Both the position numbers and the translations under genes were made by a program. Shown here piece by piece: positions 1 through 6,513 of a DNA stretch of 12,073 nucleotides. Where the stretch lies: positions 1-12,073 of the forward strand of contig JBFHES010000141.1 in NCBI GenBank assembly GCA_041584015.1, written 5' to 3'. The stretch comes from JBFHES01 sp041584015. GTDB taxonomy: Bacteria > Bacteroidota > Bacteroidia > Bacteroidales > M50B96. A model generated the notes under the pieces. It searched no databases. It was given only the letters and a program-made list of their open reading frames with translations, and was not told the DNA's origin. How positions within the stretch are numbered: the first letter of the stretch is position 1; each line of letters starts with the position of its first letter.

Positions 1-2
1 AT

Positions 3-293
3 AACCCAATGTACAGTAATATCTATGTATTCGAAGGAACTAACAATGTAGCTACAACTGAAGCTTCTGAATTAGTAATTTATCCTAACCCAACAACAAG
101 TGTAATTAACGTTGCAAATTCTGAAGGTGCTTCAATCCGTGTTTATAACATCGTTGGTGAATTAGTTGCTTCTGTTGAGAATGCAAGTAACCTAGCTCAA
201 TTAGACCTAAGTGCTTATTCAAACGGAACCTATTTCGTTAAAGTTGTAAACGGAAACGAAACAACAACTCAAAAAGTTAATTTGATCAAGTAA
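3..293 (+). CDS. C-terminal end of a T9SS-exported protein (type A sorting domain), 5' truncated by the window edge
   Basis: The reading frame is open from base 3, with no stop before the ATG at 9, so this is the tail of a larger gene and that ATG is probably internal. The last ~75 residues form a type A T9SS C-terminal sorting domain: a YPNPT motif followed by INV, a VYNIVGELV strand, then LDLSAYSNGTYFVKVV and a basic end (QKVNLIK). In known T9SS cargo this Ig-like domain directs passage through the outer-membrane translocon and is then cleaved, often with attachment of the protein to the cell surface. The body of the protein lies outside the window, so its own function cannot be given. A strong terminator follows 22 nt after the stop. 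Domain identity is confident. Confidence 0.9.
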   Translation, partial: NPMYSNIYVFEGTNNVATTEASELVIYPNPTTSVINVANSEGASIRVYNIVGELVASVENASNLAQLDLSAYSNGTYFVKVVNGNETTTQKVNLIK

Positions 294-314
294 TCAAATT
301 ATAATCATATTTCT

Positions 315-345
315 GAAGCCCCGGCATTTTGCCGGGGTTTCTTAT
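315..345 (+). terminator. Intrinsic terminator after the T9SS cargo gene
   Basis: CCCCGGC (319-325) pairs perfectly with GCCGGGG (331-337) around an ATTTT loop. The stem extends outward through a G-U pair, two A-U pairs and a G-C pair (315-341), and is followed by a T-rich stretch. The GC-rich stem stands out against AT-rich surroundings. Confidence 0.9.
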
Positions 346-392
346 TTCTAGCTACCTGAAGATAGCTTCGTTTAAAATATTAAAGTGTTATC

Positions 393-1076
393 ATGAATAT
401 TGCAGATAATTTAAGACTCGTACAGGAAGATATTCCCAAAGGAGTTAAGCTTGTAGCAGTATCTAAAACCAAACCAAACGAACTCATACTTGAAGCATAC
501 AAAGCTGGGCAACGCTGTTTTGGAGAAAATAAACCTCAAGAGTTAAGTCGCAAGCATCAAGAGCTAAATAAAGATATTGAATGGCATATGATAGGCCATT
601 TGCAAACTAATAAGGTGAAGTATATAGCACCGTTTGTTGCCTTAATTCATGCGGTTGATAGCCTAAAGTTATTAAAGCAAATTGATAAAGAAGCAGCAAA
701 GCACCATCGTTGTATTGACTTTCTGTTTCAAGTACATATTGCCCAAGAGGAAAGCAAATTCGGATTTAATGCCGAAGAACTGGTCGCTCTAATAGATTCG
801 GAAGAGTTCAAGACACTTGAGCACGTAAACCCGGTTGGGTTAATGGGAATGGCAACTTTTACTGAAGATGAAGATCAAGTGCGAGCGGAGTTTAAATCCC
901 TAACGAAACTTTTTCAACGGTTGAAAGAAAATCAATTTTCAACGCATCCTCATTTTAAAGAGATTTCAATGGGCATGTCCGGCGATTTTAAAATTGCAAT
1001 TGAGGAAGGTAGTACCATGGTGAGAGTAGGTAGTTCAATTTTCGGAGCACGCAATTATGCAGGAATAAGCGGATAA
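393..1076 (+). CDS. yggS: YggS/PLPBP family pyridoxal-phosphate homeostasis protein
   Basis: This 227-residue protein is an alanine-racemase-N-type TIM barrel that binds pyridoxal 5'-phosphate without known enzymatic activity and buffers the free cofactor pool in the cytoplasm. The PLP lysine is expected to be K25 in VAVSKTKP. Other family signatures are FGENKPQEL (43-51), the IEWHMIGHLQTNK block (62-74), GLMGMATF (149-156), SMGMSGD (192-198) and GSTMVRVGSSIFG (206-218), which contributes to phosphate binding. The length is normal for the short bacterial form. The ATG at 393 places K25 where the family expects it. The gene stands alone between the terminator at 315-345 and a 72-nt gap before the DHODH-like gene. 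I see no convincing -7 element upstream. Confidence 0.95.
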   Translation: MNIADNLRLVQEDIPKGVKLVAVSKTKPNELILEAYKAGQRCFGENKPQELSRKHQELNKDIEWHMIGHLQTNKVKYIAPFVALIHAVDSLKLLKQIDKEAAKHHRCIDFLFQVHIAQEESKFGFNAEELVALIDSEEFKTLEHVNPVGLMGMATFTEDEDQVRAEFKSLTKLFQRLKENQFSTHPHFKEISMGMSGDFKIAIEEGSTMVRVGSSIFGARNYAGISG

Positions 1077-1105
1077 TTTGTAAAAAATCTAAATTGTTTA
1101 ATTCC

Positions 1106-1113
1106 TATATTTG
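1106..1113 (+). promoter_or_regulatory. Candidate Bacteroidota -7 element for the DHODH-like gene
   Basis: TATATTTG matches the -7 consensus TAnnTTTG exactly and lies 35 nt before the start at 1149. The nearest TTTG upstream (1077-1080) leaves a 25-nt spacer, longer than the usual 19-21, so only the -7 half is convincing. Confidence 0.4.
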
Positions 1114-1148
1114 TTCGTATAATAATAACTCGAAAAAGATAAAATCTA

Positions 1149-2129
1149 ATGATAAACCTTGAAACAAAATATCTCGGATTAACTCTTAAAAACCCAATTG
1201 TCGTAAGCAGTTCAGGGCTTTCAAATTCAGTTGAGAAAATTAAGAAGATTGAAACTGCCGGAGCAGGAGCTGTGGTGTTAAAATCGCTTTTCGAGGAACA
1301 AATTAATTATGAAGCTGGTCACGTTATTAATCAAAGTGAGGATTATCCTGAAGCTGAAGATTATATTAGATCCTATACCAAAAGTAATTCGCTGGATGCT
1401 TATCTAAGCCTGATTGAAGATGCAAAAAAGGAAGTAAATATTCCCATCATTGCTAGTATCAATTGTATCTCGGCAGACGACTGGATTGACTTTGCAGCCA
1501 AAATAGAGAACGCTGGAGCTGATGCTTTGGAGCTTAACATACACGTAGTTACTGCTAATAATGAAATACCTTCGCTTGATGTTGAAGAGGTGTATTTAAA
1601 TATTGTTGAGAAAGTTAAGGCGCTTATCTCTATCCCTGTTGCTGTTAAAATTGGATCGCACTTTTCGAACCTTACAAATTTAGTTGACAAACTATATCAT
1701 CGTAAAGTAAACGGCGTGGTGCTGTTTAACCGCTTTTATCAGCCGGATATTGATATTGATAGCCTTTCATTTACTTCATCCTCCGTATTAAGTTCAGAGA
1801 ATGATATACGAAATACCTTACGTTGGATCGGTATTGTTGCAGAGAAAGTTCAGCATGTTGATCTTTCTGCATCAACTGGCGTGCACGATGGCAGGGCAGC
1901 AATTAAATTACTGTTAGCTGGAGCTACAACTGTTCAGGTGTGTTCAGTCCTTTACAAAAAAGGCATTGATGAGATCCAAAAGATTTTAGCTGAAATGAAT
2001 GCTTGGATGGATGAAAAGGGCTACACGAGTATTAATGAAATTAGAGGTATAATGAGTTATGGTAAGAGCAGTAATCCTGCTGTTTATGAAAGAGCTCAGT
2101 TTATGAAGTACTTTTCAAGCCTTGAATAA
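1149..2129 (+). CDS. Dihydroorotate dehydrogenase-like FMN barrel protein, probably not a classical PyrD
   Basis: This 326-residue protein has a complete DHODH-type TIM barrel. The opening LGLTLKNPIVVSSSGLS matches the FMN-binding N-terminus of the family, VAVKIG (165-169) carries the lysine expected to contact FMN, and STGVHDGRAAIKLLLAGA (242-259) followed by TVQVCSVLYKKG forms the FMN-phosphate site. The block that in true DHODHs reads ELNxSCPN, with the catalytic Cys (Ser in class 2) close by, is here ELNIHVVTANNEI (128-140), with no Cys or Ser at that place. This places it with the 'DHODH-like' proteins common in Bacteroidota rather than with pyrimidine biosynthesis enzymes. The substrate is unknown; an FMN-dependent oxidoreductase is the safest description. 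It is probably transcribed alone, ending at the hairpin at 2154-2177. Confidence 0.85.
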   Translation: MINLETKYLGLTLKNPIVVSSSGLSNSVEKIKKIETAGAGAVVLKSLFEEQINYEAGHVINQSEDYPEAEDYIRSYTKSNSLDAYLSLIEDAKKEVNIPIIASINCISADDWIDFAAKIENAGADALELNIHVVTANNEIPSLDVEEVYLNIVEKVKALISIPVAVKIGSHFSNLTNLVDKLYHRKVNGVVLFNRFYQPDIDIDSLSFTSSSVLSSENDIRNTLRWIGIVAEKVQHVDLSASTGVHDGRAAIKLLLAGATTVQVCSVLYKKGIDEIQKILAEMNAWMDEKGYTSINEIRGIMSYGKSSNPAVYERAQFMKYFSSLE

Positions 2130-2153
2130 GATATTTAAAAGCTACATATGATA

Positions 2154-2177
2154 GAAGCCGCATTAGCGGCTTTTTTT
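2154..2177 (+). terminator. Intrinsic terminator between convergent genes
   Basis: AGCCGC (2156-2161) and GCGGCT (2166-2171) pair perfectly around ATTA, followed by a run of seven T (2171-2177). It ends the + strand DHODH-like gene. The opposite strand has only a short T stretch after the stem, so it would terminate the convergent gene at 2182-2688 less efficiently. Confidence 0.88.
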
Positions 2178-2181
2178 ATGC

Positions 2182-2688
2182 CTATCTTTTTAATGTGTCA
2201 CACAATGCAATTGCCATAGACTGCTTGGTAGATTCCATGTTTGCGCTTGCTTTGTTTAATTGCTGGTAGAACGATTTAGCCGTATCATTGTCCAAAAACT
2301 CAGCCCATTCTTCAATAACAGAATAAGCCTCTAGTGCAATGATAATGTCGCAACGAATGAAAGCATTTACAAATGTATCCAGATCGCTGGTGTAATTTAT
2401 TCCGCTGCTCCAGCAGGCGGTAAGAATTTGCTTTAAGCCAGTATCGTTATTTGTTATGCGCTCAACGAAATATGGTTTTGCATGTTCATTTTTTACATCA
2501 CTTAAAAAATACTCCAATTCATTGAGAATTGATTGATCTTTTGCTGTATCAAATATTGCGAAGACATACGGCAGGTAGGCCACGTTGCCACTCTTTCGAA
2601 GCTTTTTTAGTGCTTTATTTATTAACGAATTATCTTTTGAAGAAAGATCGTCGATTAAATCTTTATTTAGTTTTTTATCCATCACCAT
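2182..2688 (-). CDS. Unrecognised small all-helical protein, HEAT-repeat-like
   Basis: The product is 168 residues (166 if translation begins at the second Met), with no signal peptide or membrane segment. I do not recognise a named family. The sequence looks entirely alpha-helical. The stretches LINKALKKLRKSGNVAYLPYVF (22-43), SILNELEYFLSDVKNEHAKPYF (53-74) and GLKQILTACWSSGINYTSDLDTFV (84-107) have the rhythm of helix pairs in HEAT-like scaffolds: a helix, a turn with 'yl/ypfv', then another helix. Such repeats usually bind proteins. The gene follows rpoD on the same strand after 82 nt with no visible terminator between, so it may be reached by read-through, but it also has its own -7 element. 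Two starts are possible (2688 and 2682); the very short leader implied by that element favours 2682. The coding assignment is good; the function is open. Confidence 0.75.
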   Translation of the reverse strand: MVMDKKLNKDLIDDLSSKDNSLINKALKKLRKSGNVAYLPYVFAIFDTAKDQSILNELEYFLSDVKNEHAKPYFVERITNNDTGLKQILTACWSSGINYTSDLDTFVNAFIRCDIIIALEAYSVIEEWAEFLDNDTAKSFYQQLNKASANMESTKQSMAIALCDTLKR

Positions 2689-2699
2689 AAATTATGCTG

Positions 2700-2707
2700 C
2701 AAAAGTA
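2700..2707 (-). promoter_or_regulatory. -7 promoter element for the HEAT-like gene
   Basis: Read on the minus strand, TACTTTTG followed by CA is an exact TAnnTTTG match, 11 nt before the first possible start. A clear TTG at the right distance is missing. If transcription begins about 6 nt downstream, the leader is only ~6 nt for the upstream ATG and ~12 nt for the second one. Confidence 0.55.
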
Positions 2708-2770
2708 AAACTATTCAGCAATATCGCTAGAAATGTATTTTAGAAAGAAAAGGAAACTGAGCGTGAGAAC

Positions 2771-3634
2771 CTAACCCAGGTACGATTTAAGAATTTTACT
2801 CCGCGAAGTTCCTTTGAGTCTTTTAATGGCACGTTCTTTAATCTGCCGAACTCTTTCGCGTGTTAAGTCTAATGCTTCTCCAATTTCTTCAAGTGTTGAA
2901 GCCGGTCTGCCGTTCAAGCCAAAGTAATGTCTTAGCACATATGCTTCACGATAGGTGAGCGTTGTAATAGCCCTGTCAATTTCTTTTTGAAGTGATTCTT
3001 TCAGCAGGTTTTTATCAGGAGAATTCGAGTCCTCCTTTAATAAAATGTCATAGAGGTTACCATCCTCGTCAGAGGCTAGAGGGGCATCCATTGATACGTG
3101 TCTGCCGGAATGTCGCATGGCCTCTTTAACATCACGTGGAGCAATTTCAAGAACAACAGCAACTTCATCAGCAGTCGGTTCACGCTCAAAGCGCTGTTCC
3201 AGCAACGAAAGCGTTCGGTTAATTTTATTTAAACTACCAATCTTATTTAATGGTAATCGCACAATTCTTGCTTGTTCAGCGAGTGCTTGTAATATTGATT
3301 GACGAATCCACCATACGGCGTAAGAAATAAATTTAAATCCTCTTGTTTCATCAAAGCGCCTGGCTGCCTTAATTAATCCCAGATTACCTTCGTTGATTAA
3401 GTCGGGTAAACTTAATCCTTGATTTTGATATTGTTTTGAGACAGATACAACAAAACGTAAGTTGGCATTTACCAGCTTCTCTAGTGCTTTGTCATCTCCA
3501 GCGCTAATTCTTTTAGACAAGGCAACCTCATCCTCCGCAGTAATTAGTTCAACCTTGCTTATTTCGTGCAAGTATTTATCCAGCGACGGTGTTTCTCTAT
3601 TTGTAACCTGTTTTGTTATTTTTAGCTGTCTCAT
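2771..3634 (-). CDS. rpoD: Primary RNA polymerase sigma factor (RpoD/SigA family, Bacteroidota short form)
   Basis: This 287-residue housekeeping sigma-70 factor directs RNA polymerase to the -33/-7 promoters of the phylum. Region 1.2 is at 16-32 (PSLDKYLHEISKVELIT). Region 2 spans about 52-120, with NLRFVVSVSKQYQNQGLSL, the DLINEGNLGLIKAARRFD core-binding block and FISYAVWWIRQSI for -7 recognition and melting. Region 3 follows from RIVRLPLNKIG, and the region 4.2 helix-turn-helix is TLEEIGEALDLTRERV (247-262) followed by RQIKERAIKRLK. The inhibitory region 1.1 and the long non-conserved region of E. coli sigma-70 are absent, which is normal for Bacteroidota. The start is well placed and an AGGAG lies about 10 nt upstream, unusual for a phylum with weak Shine-Dalgarno use. 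It is divergent from rho across a 279-nt spacer. Confidence 0.97.
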   Translation of the reverse strand: MRQLKITKQVTNRETPSLDKYLHEISKVELITAEDEVALSKRISAGDDKALEKLVNANLRFVVSVSKQYQNQGLSLPDLINEGNLGLIKAARRFDETRGFKFISYAVWWIRQSILQALAEQARIVRLPLNKIGSLNKINRTLSLLEQRFEREPTADEVAVVLEIAPRDVKEAMRHSGRHVSMDAPLASDEDGNLYDILLKEDSNSPDKNLLKESLQKEIDRAITTLTYREAYVLRHYFGLNGRPASTLEEIGEALDLTRERVRQIKERAIKRLKGTSRSKILKSYLG

Positions 3635-3657
3635 TTAGGAAAATCTCCTGTTTTTGT

Positions 3658-3676
3658 TGTAAGCACCTGTCTTACA
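3658..3676 (-). promoter_or_regulatory. Perfect inverted repeat in the rpoD leader
   Basis: TGTAAG (3658-3663) and CTTACA (3671-3676) are perfect inverse complements with a 7-nt spacer. In the rpoD transcript they can form a 6-bp hairpin 24 nt before the start codon, near the expected 5' end of the message. It could be an operator or an RNA element; the sequence does not decide between them. Confidence 0.4.
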
Positions 3677-3684
3677 GTAGTTTG

Positions 3685-3692
3685 CAAATGTT
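3685..3692 (-). promoter_or_regulatory. Candidate rpoD -7 element
   Basis: On the minus strand AACATTTG differs from TAnnTTTG only at its first base and lies about 50 nt before the rpoD start. No good -33 TTG sits 19-21 nt upstream. The call is tentative. Confidence 0.3.
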
Positions 3693-3761
3693 TTCCCTTC
3701 CATGGTAAAATTATACATATATTTTTCTAAAAAAAATAATTTGAATAAAAAAATCTTTTTT

Positions 3762-3792
3762 TTTGCTAATTCATTGGAATTACGTATAATTG
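3762..3792 (+). promoter_or_regulatory. Candidate rho promoter and long rho leader
   Basis: TTTG (3762-3765) is separated by 19 nt from TATAATTG (3785-3792), which differs from TAnnTTTG at one position. Transcription from here would give a leader of about 115 nt before the rho ATG at 3914. That leader is AT-rich and C-poor apart from a G-rich patch near 3804-3826. The rest of the 3635-3913 spacer shows poly-A/T tracts and no supportable gene. Confidence 0.4.
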
Positions 3793-3913
3793 CGTCTGAT
3801 TTAAGGGGCCTGAAGAATCGGGGGAAGAGAAAACAAAACCCAAAATCAAATAATCACAATAATTGTTTCCAGATTTTTTTATCAATCGAAAATAATTTCA
3901 ATCAAATTTTTTT

Positions 3914-5620
3914 ATGTACGATATTCTCGAGTTAAACCAGAAACTTGTTTCAGAGTTAAGGAAGATTGCAGAAGAGTTACAAGTTGAAAATGCAACTTCA
4001 CTTAAGAAGCAAGATCTAGTATACAAGATTTTAGATCAACAAGCTATATTGGCGTCAACTAAAAATAAGGCGAAAGTAGAAACTACAAAAGATGCTACTG
4101 CTGAAGATGATGCTGCACAAAAGCGTAAAAAGCGCAAAAGAAAAACCGCAGAGAAAGTAGAATATGGTGGACATCCACCAAGAACTGAAGATAAAGACGA
4201 ACAAGAAAAACCAGCAAGACCGGGAAGACCAAAGAAAGTGGTTGAGAAGGAAAGCGAACCTGCTGCTTTTGAAGCTCCAAAGCGTGAACCAATAAATCGT
4301 GAGCCTTTGGAGCCGCGCGAAACCAATGTTCGTCCGCGTGAGCCAAGAGAGCGTGAATCTGCTCCTGCAAGAAGAGCTCCTGATCATAGAAGAGAAGATG
4401 ACGCACCAAGAAGAGAGCCAGCTGCTCCACGACCAAGAGATAACGACAGAGCTCGCGATAATGATAGGAGAGATCGAAGTTCAGATAAGAATTTTGAATT
4501 TGATGGTTTAATTACCGCGTCTGGTGTGCTTGAGATAATGCCTGATGGCTATGGTTTCTTGCGTTCATCTGACTATAATTATTTAAATTCTCCTGATGAT
4601 GTTTATGTAAGCCAATCTCAAATAAAATTATTTGGATTGAAAACAGGTGATACCGTTGCTGGAACAATACGACCACCTAAAGAGAGTGAAAAGTATTTTC
4701 CGTTGATAAAAGTTGACCAGATTAATGGTAGAAGTCCTGAGATTGTGCGCGACCGCGTTCCGTTCGATCACTTAACACCGTTATTCCCAACGTCAAAATT
4801 TAGCCTCACCGGTGCAGGCAGAAACAATCTTTCAACACGAGTAGTTGATATGTTTGCGCCAATTGGAAAGGGACAGCGTGGATTAATTGTAGCACAGCCT
4901 AAAACTGGTAAAACAGTATTGCTAAAGGAAATTGCCAATGCAATTGCTGCAAATCATCCTGAAGTATATTTAATGATTTTACTTATCGATGAACGACCTG
5001 AAGAGGTTACTGACATGGCTCGTAGCGTAAATGCTGAAGTTATTTCGTCAACCTTTGATGAGCCTGCTGATCGTCATGTAAAAGTAGCCAATATTGTACT
5101 CGAGAAAGCGAAGCGCTTAGTTGAGAGTGGACACGATGTTGTTATTCTTCTCGATTCAATTACACGTTTAGCAAGAGCTTACAACACCGTTTCACCTGCT
5201 TCAGGTAAAGTGCTATCAGGTGGTGTGGATGCAAATGCACTGCATAAGCCAAAGCGTTTTTTCGGTGCTGCACGTAATATTGAGGATGGTGGATCATTAA
5301 CAATTCTTGCAACAGCACTTACTGAAACTGGTTCGAAAATGGACGAAGTGATTTTTGAAGAGTTTAAGGGAACAGGTAACATGGAATTACAGTTAGATCG
5401 TAAATTATCCAATAAACGTGTTTATCCTGCTGTCGATCTTACTTCATCAAGTACACGTCGTGAAGATCTGCTTATTGAGAAAGACATGCTGAACCGAATC
5501 TGGGTACTAAGAAATTACTTAGCAGATATGAACTCAGTAGAAGCAATGCAGTTTATGCGCGATAGATTGGCCAAGACACAGTCGAATGAAGAGTTTCTTA
5601 TTTCGATGAATGATAACTAG
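3914..5620 (+). CDS. rho: Transcription termination factor Rho with a large disordered, charged insertion
   Basis: This is the hexameric RNA-dependent ATPase/translocase that ends transcription at factor-dependent sites. It has 568 residues against 419 in E. coli Rho. The N-terminal helix bundle is at 1-46. Residues ~47-193 are an added low-complexity segment rich in Arg, Pro, Glu, Asp and Lys, with a basic patch (KRKKRKRK, 70-77) and repeated REP/EPR units around 123-172. The cold-shock RNA-binding domain runs about 198-272 (GVLEIMPDGYGFLRS). Walker A is AQPKTGKT (327-334), the catalytic Glu is expected at E360 in DERPEE, Walker B is VVILLD (409-414), and the secondary RNA-binding Q-loop is VLSGGVDANALHKPKRFFGA (433-452). 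All catalytic elements are intact. Such insertions are typical of Bacteroidota Rho. The gene is monocistronic, divergent from rpoD, and ends at a strong hairpin. Confidence 0.97.
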   Translation: MYDILELNQKLVSELRKIAEELQVENATSLKKQDLVYKILDQQAILASTKNKAKVETTKDATAEDDAAQKRKKRKRKTAEKVEYGGHPPRTEDKDEQEKPARPGRPKKVVEKESEPAAFEAPKREPINREPLEPRETNVRPREPRERESAPARRAPDHRREDDAPRREPAAPRPRDNDRARDNDRRDRSSDKNFEFDGLITASGVLEIMPDGYGFLRSSDYNYLNSPDDVYVSQSQIKLFGLKTGDTVAGTIRPPKESEKYFPLIKVDQINGRSPEIVRDRVPFDHLTPLFPTSKFSLTGAGRNNLSTRVVDMFAPIGKGQRGLIVAQPKTGKTVLLKEIANAIAANHPEVYLMILLIDERPEEVTDMARSVNAEVISSTFDEPADRHVKVANIVLEKAKRLVESGHDVVILLDSITRLARAYNTVSPASGKVLSGGVDANALHKPKRFFGAARNIEDGGSLTILATALTETGSKMDEVIFEEFKGTGNMELQLDRKLSNKRVYPAVDLTSSSTRREDLLIEKDMLNRIWVLRNYLADMNSVEAMQFMRDRLAKTQSNEEFLISMNDN

Positions 5621-5643
5621 AATTACTGGATAATCAATATAGT

Positions 5644-5672
5644 AAAAGGCTGCCTTAAAGGTGGCCTTTTTT
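5644..5672 (+). terminator. Intrinsic terminator after rho
   Basis: AAAGGCTGCC (5645-5654) pairs with GGTGGCCTTT (5660-5669) across a TTAAA loop, a 10-bp stem with two wobble pairs, followed by T5670-5672. It isolates rho from the AP2-domain gene. Confidence 0.88.
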
Positions 5673-5715
5673 AATTTGTAGAATTTAGCAAACAACCTGC
5701 AAAAAATCTAAACCT

Positions 5716-5748
5716 TTTGGTAAGAAGGCCGTAATACAGGTTAATTTG
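5716..5748 (+). promoter_or_regulatory. Candidate promoter for the AP2-domain gene
   Basis: TTTG (5716-5719), a 21-nt spacer and TTAATTTG (5741-5748; one mismatch to TAnnTTTG) give a leader of roughly 85 nt before the start at 5838. CAGGTT overlapping the -7 element (5737-5742) is the inverse complement of AACCTG at 5694-5699, which may be coincidence. Confidence 0.4.
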
Positions 5749-5776
5749 CTACGAAACATATTTTTAATTCCTGTTG

Positions 5777-5808
5777 TTCCCACTGGTTGGGAAAGCAACT
5801 TTTGCTTT
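5777..5808 (+). repeat. Two abutting perfect inverted repeats upstream of the AP2-domain gene
   Basis: TTCCCA (5777-5782) and TGGGAA (5788-5793) are inverse complements around 5 nt. Immediately overlapping, AAAGCAA (5792-5798) and TTGCTTT (5802-5808) are inverse complements around 3 nt. The two structures share bases 5792-5793. They could be protein-binding palindromes or alternative leader hairpins. They lie 30 nt before the start codon, downstream of the candidate promoter. Confidence 0.6.
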
Positions 5809-5837
5809 AGTTATTTGGAAAACTTAAACACAGGACA

Positions 5838-6383
5838 ATGCTTTACAAACTCACGCTGAAAAATGCGAAGAAAACTGCTCTGATTGATGAGCGCGGTTAT
5901 GAATATATTATGAATAATTCCTATCTGGAGGAGATCGATTTTCTTAAGAATCTTCGACTTCACTCTAATGGGTATGTGTTTTTTCAGAAGCACTGGCGCC
6001 AGCTTGACGGAAGTTATAAGGTGGAAACCATCTACCTGCAAAAAATTCTAGCCGAAAAATTTCATGAAAAACCCAGTCAGGATAAAAGGTTTTGGGTACG
6101 CTTTAAAAATGGAGATAAACTTGATTATCGAGTTGAGAATCTGGAATGGTCTACCTTATCGAATGTGGTGCGAAATACCAAAAAGACGGAGAACCAAACT
6201 GGTTACCGAGGCGTAGTAAGAAGCGGAAAGAAGTTTATGGCCATTATATACAAGAATAGGAAGGGGATTCATTTAGGAACTTTCGAAACGGCTGAAGATG
6301 CTGCACTGGCCTATAATCATAAGTCAATTGAACTCTTTGGTGAAACAAGAAGTCTTAATAAACTTAGGATACGCAAGATTTAA
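5838..6383 (+). CDS. AP2/ERF-type DNA-binding protein with a degraded HNH-homing-endonuclease-like N-terminal part
   Basis: This 181-residue protein has no signal peptide. The C-terminal segment, about 121-175, is a clear AP2 domain: TGYRGVVRSGKKF, then IHLGTFETAEDAALAYN and a final asparagine in SLNKL. It has the YRG, LGTF, AA-AY and N landmarks of the plant ERF fold, which binds DNA through a three-stranded sheet. Bacterial and phage AP2 domains are usually joined to HNH homing endonucleases. The middle part, about 65-115, still resembles that family (YLQKILAEKF, then NGDKLDYRVENLEWSTLSN), but where an active HNH_3 enzyme has NHxDG this protein has VRFKNGDKLD, so the nuclease histidine is missing. 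It is probably a domesticated, non-cleaving DNA-binding protein, possibly a regulator; that role is inference. The gene has its own promoter candidate and terminator, and its base use looks like its neighbours. Confidence 0.88.
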   Translation: MLYKLTLKNAKKTALIDERGYEYIMNNSYLEEIDFLKNLRLHSNGYVFFQKHWRQLDGSYKVETIYLQKILAEKFHEKPSQDKRFWVRFKNGDKLDYRVENLEWSTLSNVVRNTKKTENQTGYRGVVRSGKKFMAIIYKNRKGIHLGTFETAEDAALAYNHKSIELFGETRSLNKLRIRKI

Positions 6384-6410
6384 AAGGATTTTAAAAGCAT
6401 TTATATATTG

Positions 6411-6443
6411 ACCTTCATCTAAAAAAAGATGAAGGTTTTTTTT
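6411..6443 (+). terminator. Intrinsic terminator after the AP2-domain gene
   Basis: ACCTTCATCT (6411-6420) and AGATGAAGGT (6427-6436) form a perfect 10-bp stem around six A, followed by T6436-6443. The A-rich loop and T-run make the element partly usable on the other strand too. Confidence 0.92.
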
Positions 6444-6513
6444 CGTTCTCCAGGGATTCGGATTGTCAAAATGTAGGAGTGTTTTGAATGAGTAAAGGTT
6501 GAATGCTTTTCAT

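Noticed and set aside
350..376. AGCTA/TAGCT inverted repeat before yggS
   Set aside because: Arms of only 5 bp with an 8-nt spacer in AT-rich DNA; expected by chance.
3702..3935. Open frame of 77 codons between rpoD and rho
   Set aside because: It is AT-driven, low in complexity, overlaps the rho start, covers the candidate rho promoter and shows no domain-like pattern.
4036..4436. Several long minus-strand frames opposite the Rho insertion
   Set aside because: They mirror the repetitive Arg/Pro/Glu-rich coding of rho and have no support of their own.
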